Notes: generated by a model from the letters alone, not told the origin. Shown: positions 27,514-37,433, numbered from the stretch's first letter. The stretch: 64,000 bases of DNA from Candidatus Tepidiaquacella proteinivora (GCA_013348845.1 CP054675.1:939501-1003500), one strand, 5' to 3'. Numbers and translations: made by a program.

Positions 27514-28488
27514 CTAAAAAATATTTCTAATAATTTCTTCTACTTTCACATTATCTGCCTCTGCATTAAAATTTGTAATTAATCTATGTCTTAAAACAGG
27601 AAGTGAATATTTATTTATATCTTCTTTAGATGGTGTAAATCTTCCATCAAGGATACATGCAGCTTTTGCTGCAAGAATTAAGTATTGAGACGCTCTGGGA
27701 CCTGCTCCCCAATTAATATAGTCTTTAATAATTTTAGGTGCTAATTCATTAGAAGGACGAGTTTTAGAAACCTGTTTCACGGTATATTCAGATAGCTCAT
27801 CAGCGACAGGAACTTTTCTAACTAAATCCTGAAACTGAATAATTTCTTCTTTGGAAAAGATTTTTTTTAAAATCGGATTATACATACTTGTAGTTTTTCT
27901 AATAATTTCTATTTCTTCATCATTACTTGGATAATCCAACCAAAGATTAAACATAAATCTATCAAGTTGTGCTTCGGGTAATGGATAAGTACCTTCCTGC
28001 TCAATCGGATTCTGTGTAGCAAGAACAAAAAAAGGTTCTTCAAGAATATAAGTAGTTCCAGCCGCAGTAACTCTATGCTCTTGCATTGCTTCAAGTAAAG
28101 CGGATTGGGTTTTTGGGGGGGTTCTGTTTATTTCATCAGCAAGAATCATATTAGCAAATACAGGACCTTTAACAAAAACAAAACCTTTTCCACCAGAATT
28201 TTTTGTTTCAAAAACTTCTGTCCCTGTTATATCAGAAGGCATTAAATCAGGAGTGAATTGTATTCTGTTAAATTTTAAATCCAGAATTTCTGCAAGAGTT
28301 TTTACAATCAAAGTCTTACCAAGACCGGGTACACCAATTAATAAACAATGCCCCTTACATAAAATAGAGATTAAAATCTGGTTAATAATATCTAACTGAC
28401 CAACTACTACTTTTGATATCTCATTTAATAATTCGAGATACTTCTGATTAAGTTTCTCTACAAGTTCAATATCTTTTTTTTCCTTCAT
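27514..28488 (-). CDS. MoxR-family AAA+ ATPase
   Basis: A 324-residue MoxR ATPase. The Walker A is GVPGLGKTL (52-60), the Walker B MILADEINRTPPKTQSALLEA, and the sensor region FVLATQNPIEQEGTYPLPEAQ; AAA_3 and lid domains are present with GPRASQYLILAAKA. MoxR proteins act as chaperones that help load metals or assemble complexes, usually next to a DUF58 protein and VWA-domain proteins. Here none of those partners is adjacent; the neighbours are a methyltransferase and an M16 peptidase pair. Short spacing (18 bp from the upstream gene) suggests one operon. The target is unknown. Confidence 0.93.
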   Translation of the reverse strand: MKEKKDIELVEKLNQKYLELLNEISKVVVGQLDIINQILISILCKGHCLLIGVPGLGKTLIVKTLAEILDLKFNRIQFTPDLMPSDITGTEVFETKNSGGKGFVFVKGPVFANMILADEINRTPPKTQSALLEAMQEHRVTAAGTTYILEEPFFVLATQNPIEQEGTYPLPEAQLDRFMFNLWLDYPSNDEEIEIIRKTTSMYNPILKKIFSKEEIIQFQDLVRKVPVADELSEYTVKQVSKTRPSNELAPKIIKDYINWGAGPRASQYLILAAKAACILDGRFTPSKEDINKYSLPVLRHRLITNFNAEADNVKVEEIIRNIF

Positions 28489-28506
28489 ATATTATAATAT
28501 AGTTCT

Positions 28507-29853
28507 TTAATAATTTTCTAAGTTATTAATTATTTCAACATTACCAATATTTTCAAAAATATGTATATTTATTCTCTCCGGACCAACTATTGAGATAATT
28601 AAATTTTTTGTATCAATATACTTATTTGAAACTTCATATATATCTTTTTTACTTACCTTATATACTTTTGAAATTATTGTATTATAATAATTCTTTTTTA
28701 AATTATATAACTCAATTTTTAAAACTTTTGTTGCAATATCATTAGCGGTTTCTAATTGTAGAGGATAATTCCCAATAAAATAGTTCTTTGCTATATCAAG
28801 TTCATCATCAGAAACATAATCATTTTTAATTCGCTCTAATTCTTTTAATATTTCTTTTATTGTGTAAAGGACATGTTTATTACTAACACTTACTTCAACG
28901 GAAAAATCACCTTGATAACCAAAAGTATTAAAATTAGATGATGCACAATATGTGCATCCTTGAATTTCTCTTAAGTTATTATTAATCCTTGAAACAAACG
29001 TACCACCGAGAATCAGATTCATAACTTTAAGTTTTAATAAATCAGGGCATCTTTGGTTTACACCTTTATGACCAATATTTATGTTAGATTGCACGGAACC
29101 TTTTCTTGGGAGAATAAATATAGAAATACCTTTAATTGAATTCTGGGATAGAATTTTTGTCGTTGGTACTTTTTCATCTTCCCAGTCAGTAAAATATTTT
29201 TCTGTTAATCTGATTGCTTTACTTTCTGAAATATCTCCAACCAAGAAAATGTATAAATTATTCGGGGAGAAAAATTTATTATAAAATTTCAGAATATCAT
29301 TTCGAAAAATTCTTTTTAATGATTCTATAGTCCCATCAGAATCCTCAGCGTATAGTGATTTACCATAGACTTTCTTCTTGAATATTTTTCTTGAAAGATA
29401 CTCACCATAGGTATTGTTTAATTTAATTAAATTAATCTTCTGCAATTTTAATCTTTCAATCTCTTCTTCTTTAAATAGTGATTTCCTGAAAATATGATTT
29501 GTAAGAGAAAAAATTTTTTCGAAATTTTTTTTCAATGAATGAAAAGTTAAAAAAGAATAATCATAACTACACCCACTATATATATATGACCCTGATGATT
29601 CAACCAGATTTGCGATATCATTGGCAGAGAAGTCTTCCGTACCTTTTAATAATAAATCAGATGTAATGGAACATAATCCATATAAATTTCCACCATAATA
29701 AGAATCACAAAGCGAACCATTCTTAAAAACGAACATAGCATTTATAACCGGGAATCTGCTATCCTTTATAACATAAAGCTTAATATTGTTTTTTAATTTA
29801 AACTTAAAATAATCTGGTAACTTAATATCTTCGCATTTTGATTTTAAATTCAT
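28507..29853 (-). CDS. M16-family peptidase homolog lacking the zinc motif (inactive partner)
   Basis: A 448-residue M16 family protein with the usual two-repeat fold: an N-terminal half with LNNTYGEYLSRKIFKKKVYG and a middle part with VPTTKILSQNSIKGISIFILPRKG-type linker. At the site where active members have HxxEH, this one has LCSITSDLLLKG, so zinc cannot be bound there. In M16B enzymes such as mitochondrial processing peptidase, an inactive subunit pairs with an active one. The gene lies 3 bp after the active homolog at 29857, strongly suggesting such a heterodimer. No signal peptide is seen, so it is probably cytosolic. Function: peptide degradation or processing, inferred. Confidence 0.85.
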   Translation of the reverse strand: MNLKSKCEDIKLPDYFKFKLKNNIKLYVIKDSRFPVINAMFVFKNGSLCDSYYGGNLYGLCSITSDLLLKGTEDFSANDIANLVESSGSYIYSGCSYDYSFLTFHSLKKNFEKIFSLTNHIFRKSLFKEEEIERLKLQKINLIKLNNTYGEYLSRKIFKKKVYGKSLYAEDSDGTIESLKRIFRNDILKFYNKFFSPNNLYIFLVGDISESKAIRLTEKYFTDWEDEKVPTTKILSQNSIKGISIFILPRKGSVQSNINIGHKGVNQRCPDLLKLKVMNLILGGTFVSRINNNLREIQGCTYCASSNFNTFGYQGDFSVEVSVSNKHVLYTIKEILKELERIKNDYVSDDELDIAKNYFIGNYPLQLETANDIATKVLKIELYNLKKNYYNTIISKVYKVSKKDIYEVSNKYIDTKNLIISIVGPERINIHIFENIGNVEIINNLENY

Positions 29854-29856
29854 ATA

Positions 29857-31107
29857 TTAATCTTTCAAATAAGTTATAACAACTTTTTTATTAAAATCCA
29901 GATATTTTTTTATGGTATTCTTTATATCATCTCTTGTTACCATTAAATAATTATTTATATCATCATTTATTAAACCGACATTATTATTAAATAATTCGTA
30001 TGATAACAAAGATTGCGCTATAGAAATATTTTTCTGATATCCTGTTGAAAAAGCAAGATGAATTTTATTTTTTGCTTTTTCCAATTCTTCATCTGTAAAA
30101 TTCCCTTTTTTTAAGTTTTCCAATTCATTAAAAATAATAGTTTCAATATCTGAATTGTATTTTTTATCTGAGAATAATACAGAAATTTCAAAATCACCAC
30201 TATGTTGATATGATGCTGGATGAGCATAAATCATCTGTGCGATTTTCCTTTCGTAAATGAGATTCTTATAAAGTCTTGAACTAAAACCATCACTCAATAA
30301 AATCGAAATAATCTTTAATATATAATAATCTTTTGTGTTCCTTGCGTTAGTTTTGAAAAAGATAAACTTTCCATTTAATTCAATTTTTACCTTTGATTCA
30401 GGATATAAAATAATTGATGATTTAAAATCATTATCAATGAATTTATATCTTTTACTTTCCTTTGCAGGTAATGTATTATAATATTTATTTAAAATTTTTT
30501 CCGTTTTCAAATAATTTATATTACCTGTAACTATAATTACACAATTATCAGCATTATAATAATCATTATAGAAGTTAATTAAATCACTGCTTTTAATATT
30601 TTTTATGTTATTTTTTAAACCTATTACCGGAATTTCATAATCAGTATTTTTAAAAAGATTTTTTGTATACAAAAATTCCACATCACCATAAGGAGAATTA
30701 TCATAATTTTCGTATTTCTCTTCTATTACTACTTTTTTCTGTATGTTAACAATTTCATCATCAAAAATAACACCATTAAATCTCTTACTATCAAGAGAGG
30801 CGGCAAACTCTAATTTATAAGATGGTATTTGGATATAATAATATGTATAGTCAAAACCGGTTGCAGCATTTGAATATCCACCATTTAAAGATAATAATTT
30901 ATCAAAATCCATTTTATCTTTTCCTATCTTGGAGGAAAACATCAGATGTTCAAGTAAATGAGCAATTCCTTTTTTCCCTTCCGGTTCCATTTTAGACCCA
31001 ACCCTGAAACCTACAAGAAAAATAACAATGGGTATCCTTTTGTTCCCGGACATAATAACTTTAATTCCATTATTCAGATAGGTCTCAATAAATGGTATCT
31101 TATTCAT
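29857..31107 (-). CDS. M16-family zinc peptidase, active subunit
   Basis: A 416-residue M16B-type peptidase. The inverted zinc motif HLLEH is at residues 50-54, and the third ligand (VVIEEKYENY, E129 or E130) is about 76 residues later, the usual spacing. A Gly-rich GGYSNAATGFDYTYYY segment lies between. Length fits the roughly 420-residue single-cassette members that work as dimers. No signal peptide is visible. It is first of a likely operon with its inactive partner, MoxR and the methyltransferase, and diverges from the large outer-membrane protein gene at 31302 across a 194-bp gap. Confidence 0.92.
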   Translation of the reverse strand: MNKIPFIETYLNNGIKVIMSGNKRIPIVIFLVGFRVGSKMEPEGKKGIAHLLEHLMFSSKIGKDKMDFDKLLSLNGGYSNAATGFDYTYYYIQIPSYKLEFAASLDSKRFNGVIFDDEIVNIQKKVVIEEKYENYDNSPYGDVEFLYTKNLFKNTDYEIPVIGLKNNIKNIKSSDLINFYNDYYNADNCVIIVTGNINYLKTEKILNKYYNTLPAKESKRYKFIDNDFKSSIILYPESKVKIELNGKFIFFKTNARNTKDYYILKIISILLSDGFSSRLYKNLIYERKIAQMIYAHPASYQHSGDFEISVLFSDKKYNSDIETIIFNELENLKKGNFTDEELEKAKNKIHLAFSTGYQKNISIAQSLLSYELFNNNVGLINDDINNYLMVTRDDIKNTIKKYLDFNKKVVITYLKD

Positions 31108-31301
31108 TACTAATTAAACAACTTTTTAAATAAAATATATGTTGAAACAAATGGAACAGAACTAATACTATTAATTATGTTATAGATAATTTTATTAATC
31201 AATTTAAATTTTTTATGCATAAAATACAAGTAAATGTATTTAGTAATACTCTTGAATATTAAAAAAATTTTCAATATATATTACAATATTAAAAGATTAA
31301 T
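31108..31301. promoter_or_regulatory. Divergent intergenic region
   Basis: The 194-bp gap is strongly A/T-rich and lies between two divergent genes, so promoters for both strands must lie within or near it. Several TATAAT/TTATTA-like stretches occur, but base composition alone produces these; no -35/-10 pair can be chosen. Confidence 0.35.
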
Positions 31302-34300
31302 ATGAGATATTTAAAAAATGCTTGCATAATATTAATTGTAATATTTTTAAGCCTTTCAGCTTTATCACAGGAATTTGGAAAGAACAAAGTGCAATACAAA
31401 TATTTTAAATGGAAATATATACAATCAAAACATTTTGATATATATTTTTACGATAATGGTTATGATATAGCAGAATTTACTGCTGTAGAAGCGGAAAAAG
31501 CTCTTGAAAAATTATCTTCCAATCTTGATTATTTTATAACTAATCGCATTCCAATAATTGTTTTTCTTTCTTCGAATGATTTCCGACAGAACAATGTTAT
31601 AGATGAATATCTTCCTGAAGGTGTAGGTGGGGTAACTGAATTATTTAAAAACAGAATACTAATTCCTTTTGAAGGTAAATATGAACAATTTAGACATGTA
31701 ATACATCATGAACTTTTACATGGCTTTATGAATGATATGTTCTATGGCGGTTCAATACAAAATATTATAGCAAGGAATATTACACTTGCATTCCCGACAT
31801 GGTTTGTTGAAGGGATGGCAGAAAGTCAAAGTCTTAACGGGTTAGATAAAGAAACCGATATGTTCATAAGAGATGCTATAATGAATGACTATTTACCACC
31901 AATCGAATATTGCGACGGATACTTAGCATATAGAGGTGGTCAAAGTTTTTTTGCTTTCCTTATGGATTATTACGGGGAATATAAAATTGGGGAATTGATG
32001 AATAATATAAAATCTCTAAACGATGTTTATGAAGGATTCAAAGAAACATATAAGTTAGAATTAGAAAAACTTTCTGAAAAATGGCTTAAAGAATTAAAAA
32101 AGAATTACTGGTCAGATGCAATAAACAGAGAAGAAGTGTTGGATTTTGCAAAAATGTTAACAGATCATAATAAAGATGGTGGATTTTATAATATAGCACC
32201 TTCTATATCTCCAGATGGAAAAATGTTTCTATTTATTTCAAATCGTGATGATTACTTCGATGTATTTCTTGCTGATGCTAATACAGGTAAAATTATAGAT
32301 AAAGTCGTAGAAGGTAATACGACCAATAATTTTGAAGAATTACAGGTGTTAACTCCGGGTCTAACCTGGTCTCCGGATTCTAAAAAAATGGCAATAAGTG
32401 TTAAAGCAGGAGAAAGTGATGCAATATTTGTAATTGATTTAAATAGTGGGGATAATACAAAATTACCAGTCAGTCTCCCCTCAATTTCAAATGCAAGTTG
32501 GTCACCCAAAGGAAGTTTACTTGCATTTACCGGAAACAACGGAAAACAATCAGACATATACATATATGATTTTAATACAAAAAAAATAACTAATCTAACC
32601 AATGATATTTTCTCAGATGAAAATCCTGTATGGTCTGTTGATGGAAAATACATTTATTTTGATTCAGACAGAAAAGATTTTATCAATCCTTCTCTATTAC
32701 CAAAAAATTTCAAAATATATTCTATGGATTATAATGGAAAAGGAATATACAGAATAAATATAAATACAAAGGAAATTGAAAAAGTAATAGACAATCCCAA
32801 TGCGAAAGAAACATATGTTCAGATAAGTTCTGATGGGAAAAAATTATTATATGTTTCTGATATTAACGGAATAAGTAATATTTATATGAGAGAATATGAT
32901 GAAGAAGGAGAATTCAGAGAGCGTCCAATAACAAATAGCCTTAATCCAATATCCCAAATCACATTATCAAAAGATGGTAAGAGGTTATTATTCGTATCAT
33001 TAAATAAAGGGGGTTATGATATTTTCTCAATGGAAAATCCATTCGAAAGAAACATTGGCTTAGAGAAACTTGAACCTACTAATTATGTGAAAAACAAAAT
33101 TAAAAAAGCTGAATTAACCAAGCAAAAAGACACATTATACAATAACAATAAAGATTCTATTATAACAAAAGATACAAACAACACTATAATTGATGTTAAC
33201 AATTTTACAAAAAAAGATTCTTCTGAAATTAAAGATGATAAAGTAATCATAGATTTCAAAAAGAAAAAGACGAGTAAAAAAATTATCAATAATGATTCTG
33301 ATTATGCTCATAACATAAATTTTCAGATAAAAGAAAATTTAAATCCTGATGGTAGTTTTAGAATCAGTGATTATAAGATTAAATTTTCCCCTGACCTTGT
33401 ATATGGTAATGCAAACTACTCAAGTTTTTATGGAGTTCAGGGAACAGCATCTATTTCTCTTAGTGATCTGATGGGAAATCACAGAATAAATATTTTAACT
33501 TCAATGGTAATTGATTTAAAGAATAGCGATTATGCTTTATCCTACTACTATTTGCCAAAAAGATTAGACGTCGGTTTTGAATTATATCATACAGCAAGAT
33601 TTATATTATACAATCGGGGTTATGGTGACGAACTTTTCAGATACAGAAATCTGGGAACGAGTCTTCTTTTTTCTTACCCATTAACAAGATTTAAAAGATT
33701 TGACGGCGGACTTTTCTTAATGCATGTTACACAAGAAAATCTCGACAACACACAAGAGCCGTCTAAATCAAATACTTTTCTGGTACCAACAATAAGATAT
33801 GTTTTTGATAACTCCCTGTGGGGTTACCTTGCACCTCAAAAAGGATCAAGGTTTAATATCACCTTATTGGGTTCGCCAAAATTAGGAAGTGATGGGATTG
33901 AATTCGCATCTGTTATCGGAGATTTCAGAAAATATCTTAAAATCTCAGATGGTTTTTCTTTTGCTATGCGGTTAAACCTCGGAGCAAGTTTTGGCAGAAA
34001 CCCGCAAAGATTTTATATTGGTGGAACAGAAAATTGGATTAACAGACAATTCGAAAATGACAACATCCCTATCAGCAATATCGATGAATATGCATTCTCA
34101 ATGCCAGTTTTACCATTAAGAGGATATAATTTTGATAGAATGTCTGGTTCTCGTTTCGCTCTTGCTAATTTAGAGTTAAGATTCCCTCTATTTCGTTATC
34201 TAATACTTGGAGTATTACCACTTGGTTTTCAGGATATACAAGGAAATCTTTTCCTTGATATGGGTACAGCGTGGAAGGATGATAAGAAATTACAATTATT

Positions 34301-34466
34301 CACCTCTGATGGAGGCTTGAAAACTAAGGATTTATTAATTGGTATGGGCTATGGCTTTAGATTGGTATTTCTCGGAATACCATTCAAATTTGATGTTGCT
34401 TATAGTTTTGACTTTAAGAAATTCTCTGAACCCAAATATTATTTTTCTTTGGGATTAGATTTCTAA
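31302..34466 (+). CDS. Zinc-peptidase / beta-propeller / outer-membrane barrel fusion protein
   Basis: A 1054-residue envelope protein with four parts. A signal peptide (about 1-22, ending ALSQ) is followed by a peptidase-MA-like metallopeptidase domain (about 25-270) with HELLH at residues 136-140 and a downstream Glu in WFVEGMAESQ. Next are PD40/TolB-like propeller repeats (about 285-590), with motifs such as ISPDGKMFLFISNRDDYFDV and WSPDSKKMAISV. A Lys/Asp-rich low-complexity linker (about 600-670) leads into a C-terminal BamA/TamA-like barrel (about 690-1054) with LPLRGYNFDRMSGSRF and terminal Phe (LGLDF). The barrel places the protein in the outer membrane, so the peptidase and propeller should face the periplasm or surface. 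The architecture occurs in the Ignavibacteria/Chlorobi lineage, but its substrate is unknown. Confidence 0.85.
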   Translation: MRYLKNACIILIVIFLSLSALSQEFGKNKVQYKYFKWKYIQSKHFDIYFYDNGYDIAEFTAVEAEKALEKLSSNLDYFITNRIPIIVFLSSNDFRQNNVIDEYLPEGVGGVTELFKNRILIPFEGKYEQFRHVIHHELLHGFMNDMFYGGSIQNIIARNITLAFPTWFVEGMAESQSLNGLDKETDMFIRDAIMNDYLPPIEYCDGYLAYRGGQSFFAFLMDYYGEYKIGELMNNIKSLNDVYEGFKETYKLELEKLSEKWLKELKKNYWSDAINREEVLDFAKMLTDHNKDGGFYNIAPSISPDGKMFLFISNRDDYFDVFLADANTGKIIDKVVEGNTTNNFEELQVLTPGLTWSPDSKKMAISVKAGESDAIFVIDLNSGDNTKLPVSLPSISNASWSPKGSLLAFTGNNGKQSDIYIYDFNTKKITNLTNDIFSDENPVWSVDGKYIYFDSDRKDFINPSLLPKNFKIYSMDYNGKGIYRININTKEIEKVIDNPNAKETYVQISSDGKKLLYVSDINGISNIYMREYDEEGEFRERPITNSLNPISQITLSKDGKRLLFVSLNKGGYDIFSMENPFERNIGLEKLEPTNYVKNKIKKAELTKQKDTLYNNNKDSIITKDTNNTIIDVNNFTKKDSSEIKDDKVIIDFKKKKTSKKIINNDSDYAHNINFQIKENLNPDGSFRISDYKIKFSPDLVYGNANYSSFYGVQGTASISLSDLMGNHRINILTSMVIDLKNSDYALSYYYLPKRLDVGFELYHTARFILYNRGYGDELFRYRNLGTSLLFSYPLTRFKRFDGGLFLMHVTQENLDNTQEPSKSNTFLVPTIRYVFDNSLWGYLAPQKGSRFNITLLGSPKLGSDGIEFASVIGDFRKYLKISDGFSFAMRLNLGASFGRNPQRFYIGGTENWINRQFENDNIPISNIDEYAFSMPVLPLRGYNFDRMSGSRFALANLELRFPLFRYLILGVLPLGFQDIQGNLFLDMGTAWKDDKKLQLFTSDGGLKTKDLLIGMGYGFRLVFLGIPFKFDVAYSFDFKKFSEPKYYFSLGLDF

Positions 34467-34471
34467 TTATA

Positions 34472-35497
34472 CTATTTGATTTCCCAAAAGTCGCTACCCT
34501 TCAATAATTCATCCACATTACCTTTACCATATTTAAACTGTAAATCGAAAATCTGATTTTTCATATTTTCATCATAAGTTTCTCTTTCCACATCAAGAAA
34601 TACACCAAATGGCATAGGTAAATTAGGATCATTACTAAAACTACTAAGAATAAAAGCAAGTTCACGCGACTTTTCATCATAAATAAGCAAATCATTAACA
34701 CTCATATTAGGATCATTTAAATCAACTACAATAGGTTTCCATCCATCAAGTTTTATACCCTTGTCCATATTTTTTCCAAAAATTAAGGGTTTCCCGTGTT
34801 CAATATATACCACATGATCATCTCTTGTATCTTTATTAGAGTAAAGTTCATAAGCTCCGTCATTGAATATAACACAATTCTGAAATACTTCAAGGAACGA
34901 TGTACCTTTATGTTTATAACATCTTAGAATCATTTCCTGTAAATGTTTCGTATCTCTATCAATTGACCTTGCTATAAAAGTTCCTTCCATACCCAGAGCA
35001 AGGGAAATCGGATTAACTGGATATTCTATATTTCCAAGTGGTGTAGATTTAGTAACCATACCATGCGGAGAAGTTGGTGATACCTGTCCTTTCGTTAAAG
35101 CATAGATTCTATTGTTAAAAAGAATAATATTCACATCAATGTTCCGTCTTAATATGTGAATAAAGTGATTACCACCAATACTTAATAAGTCTCCATCACC
35201 AGTAGGAATCCAGACTGATAAATCAGGATTTGCACTTTTAACGCCAGAAGCTATGGCAGCAGCTCTACCATGAATTGTATGAAATCCATAAGTATTCATA
35301 TAATAAGGAAATCTGCTTGAACAACCGATTCCTGAAATAAAAACAATTTTCTCTTTCGGTACATCTATTAATTGTGCGAAGGTTCTTTGAATCTGGGCTA
35401 AAATAGAAAAATCTCCGCAGCCAGGGCACCATCTGACATCTCTATCCGATGCAAAATCTTTGGGAGTATATTTTGGTTTGCTAACTTCACTTTCCAT
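34472..35497 (-). CDS. korB: 2-oxoglutarate (2-oxoacid):ferredoxin oxidoreductase beta subunit
   Basis: A 341-residue thiamine-diphosphate-binding subunit. VRWCPGCGDFSILAQ is at the N-terminus; GIGCSSRFPYYMNTYGFHT and the TPP motif GDGDLLSIGGNHF follow, then NIILFNNRIYALTKGQVSPT. Cysteines in CPGCG and GIGCSS are ligands of the [4Fe-4S] cluster in this family. Together with KorA it oxidises a 2-oxoacid (2-oxoglutarate most likely) to an acyl-CoA and passes electrons to ferredoxin. Substrate choice is inferred from the two-subunit KorAB layout. It lies 38 bp after korA and ends 5 bp from the convergent gene at 31302. Confidence 0.93.
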   Translation of the reverse strand: MESEVSKPKYTPKDFASDRDVRWCPGCGDFSILAQIQRTFAQLIDVPKEKIVFISGIGCSSRFPYYMNTYGFHTIHGRAAAIASGVKSANPDLSVWIPTGDGDLLSIGGNHFIHILRRNIDVNIILFNNRIYALTKGQVSPTSPHGMVTKSTPLGNIEYPVNPISLALGMEGTFIARSIDRDTKHLQEMILRCYKHKGTSFLEVFQNCVIFNDGAYELYSNKDTRDDHVVYIEHGKPLIFGKNMDKGIKLDGWKPIVVDLNDPNMSVNDLLIYDEKSRELAFILSSFSNDPNLPMPFGVFLDVERETYDENMKNQIFDLQFKYGKGNVDELLKGSDFWEIK

Positions 35498-35535
35498 AAT
35501 AACTTATATTTTTTATATACTAAAAAATCTTATAA

Positions 35536-37404
35536 TTAAGTTTTTAAAATTTCTTCAATTTTATTTGCAATTTCAGAAGGTTTAAAAGGAATTCCTCTGA
35601 CTTTATTAAATGAAATAACATCAATTAAATATTCAGCACGAATTAATTTTGCAAGCTGTCCAAGATTTACTTCCGGAATAAGAATCTTTTCAAAATTTTT
35701 CAGTACTTTACCAAGATTTCTTGGGAAAGGATTCAGGTAGCGTAAATATGTATACGAAACATCATAACCTTTTTCATTAACATCTTCAACTGCTTCTGCA
35801 ATTGCCCCCGCTGTGCTACCCCAACCGAGGACAAGAAGTTTTCCTTTATCTTTACCAAATACTTTTAGTTCCGGAATATCTTTTTCTATATTTTTAACTT
35901 TCTTTGCTCTTATCGTAACCATTTTATGATGATTATCTGGTTCATAACTTATATTTCCTGTAATATCTTGTTTTTCTAATCCACCAATTCTATGTTCAAG
36001 CCCTTTAGTACCAGGCTTTACCCACGGTCTTGCTAAAAAATCGTTCCTTGCATAAGGATAAAAACCATCAAGACTTGTTCTGAAAATTGCTTTCATTTCC
36101 GGTAATTCATCAACTTTAACAACTTTCCAAGGTTCAGATCCTTGAGCGATATAACCATCAGAAAGTACGATAACAGGAGTCATATATTTAATTGCAATTC
36201 TAATTGCTTCAATAACAACATCAAAACAGTCAGCAGGACTTATAGCAGCGAGAACAGGTACAGGAGATTCACCATTTCTTCCATAAATTGCTTGCATTAA
36301 ATCCGCTTGTTCAGTTTTTGTAGGTAATCCTGTCGATGGACCTCCCCTTTGAACATTAACGATAACTAAAGGAAGTTCCGCCATAACAGCAAGGCCAATT
36401 GCTTCTGATTTAAGAGCCATACCAGGTCCGCTTGTCGAAGTGGCACCTAAACAACCAGCATAGGATGCTCCAATAGCAGTACAAATTCCTGCAATTTCAT
36501 CTTCTGCTTGAAAAGTTTTCACTCCATATCTTTTATAACGAGATAATATTTGCATAATTTCTGATGCTGGTGTTATAGGGTAACTACCAAGGAAAAGTGT
36601 TAACCCAGCTCGGGCAGCACCGGCAACTAATGCTAATGCAACGGCTTCATTTCCGTTAATATTTCTATAAACACCTTTAGGTAATTTTGCCCTTCTAACT
36701 TCAAACCTTGTCGTAAACATTTCAGTATTTTCACCATAATAATAGCCAGCTCTCAACACTTTCTTATTAGCTTCCATTATCATAGGTTGATTACTGAACT
36801 TATCCTCAATCCAATTTAGCGTATATTCAAGTGATTTATTATATAGCCAATAGACAACACCAAGAGCGAAGAAATTTTTACATTTTAAAACAGTTTTTAA
36901 TGGTAATTCAAGGTCTTTGAGAGTTTCAATCGTTTGTTTCGTAATGGGAATGTCATAAACGATATATGAATCAAGAGAGCCATCTTCAAGTGGATTTGAT
37001 TTATATTCTGCTAATTCTAAATTCTTTTTATCGAAAGCATCTGAATTTGCGATAATAATACCATTCTTTTTCAGATTCTTTAAATTCACTTTTAATGCGG
37101 CAGGATTCATTGCTACTAAAACATCAATCTCATCTCCATGAGTATGAACATCATGTCCGGAAAAATGTATTTGAAATCCACTGACACCATACAGAGTACC
37201 AGAAGGCGCTCTAATTTCAGCCGGATAATCAGGGAAAGTTTCCACATCGTGACCTTCAGCAGCAATGGTATCAGAAAATTGAGCCCCGGTTAGTTGCATA
37301 CCATCACCACTATCACCGGCAAATCTAATCGTTACTTCGTCAACTGGTTTTACCTGCGGTTTGCTACCAGGTTTTCTTTTTGCTCTTTTTTTATTATCAT
37401 CCAT
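35536..37404 (-). CDS. korA: 2-oxoglutarate (2-oxoacid):ferredoxin oxidoreductase, fused gamma-alpha subunit
   Basis: A 622-residue subunit. The N-terminal gamma domain (about 20-210) has RFAGDSGDGMQLTGAQFSD and ETFPDYPAEIRAPSGTLYG; the alpha pyrimidine-binding domain (from about 245) has LFLGSYPITPASEIMQ, FQAEDEIAGICTAIGASYAG and ATSTSGPGMALKSEAIG. The C-terminal domain has KLLVLGWGSTAGAIAEAV. The gamma-alpha fusion is typical of KorA in Bacteroidota, Actinobacteria and others. With KorB it runs a CoA- and ferredoxin-dependent step, either oxidatively in the TCA cycle or reductively in CO2 fixation. Other cycle genes are not in the window, so direction is open. Confidence 0.94.
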   Translation of the reverse strand: MDDNKKRAKRKPGSKPQVKPVDEVTIRFAGDSGDGMQLTGAQFSDTIAAEGHDVETFPDYPAEIRAPSGTLYGVSGFQIHFSGHDVHTHGDEIDVLVAMNPAALKVNLKNLKKNGIIIANSDAFDKKNLELAEYKSNPLEDGSLDSYIVYDIPITKQTIETLKDLELPLKTVLKCKNFFALGVVYWLYNKSLEYTLNWIEDKFSNQPMIMEANKKVLRAGYYYGENTEMFTTRFEVRRAKLPKGVYRNINGNEAVALALVAGAARAGLTLFLGSYPITPASEIMQILSRYKRYGVKTFQAEDEIAGICTAIGASYAGCLGATSTSGPGMALKSEAIGLAVMAELPLVIVNVQRGGPSTGLPTKTEQADLMQAIYGRNGESPVPVLAAISPADCFDVVIEAIRIAIKYMTPVIVLSDGYIAQGSEPWKVVKVDELPEMKAIFRTSLDGFYPYARNDFLARPWVKPGTKGLEHRIGGLEKQDITGNISYEPDNHHKMVTIRAKKVKNIEKDIPELKVFGKDKGKLLVLGWGSTAGAIAEAVEDVNEKGYDVSYTYLRYLNPFPRNLGKVLKNFEKILIPEVNLGQLAKLIRAEYLIDVISFNKVRGIPFKPSEIANKIEEILKT

Positions 37405-37433
37405 ACTAATTGATTAATTTGTAAAAATTAAAT

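Noticed and set aside
32252-32653. Open frame antisense to the propeller part of the 31302 gene
   Set aside because: Long open frames opposite coding DNA are expected; no conserved motif or start signal was seen.
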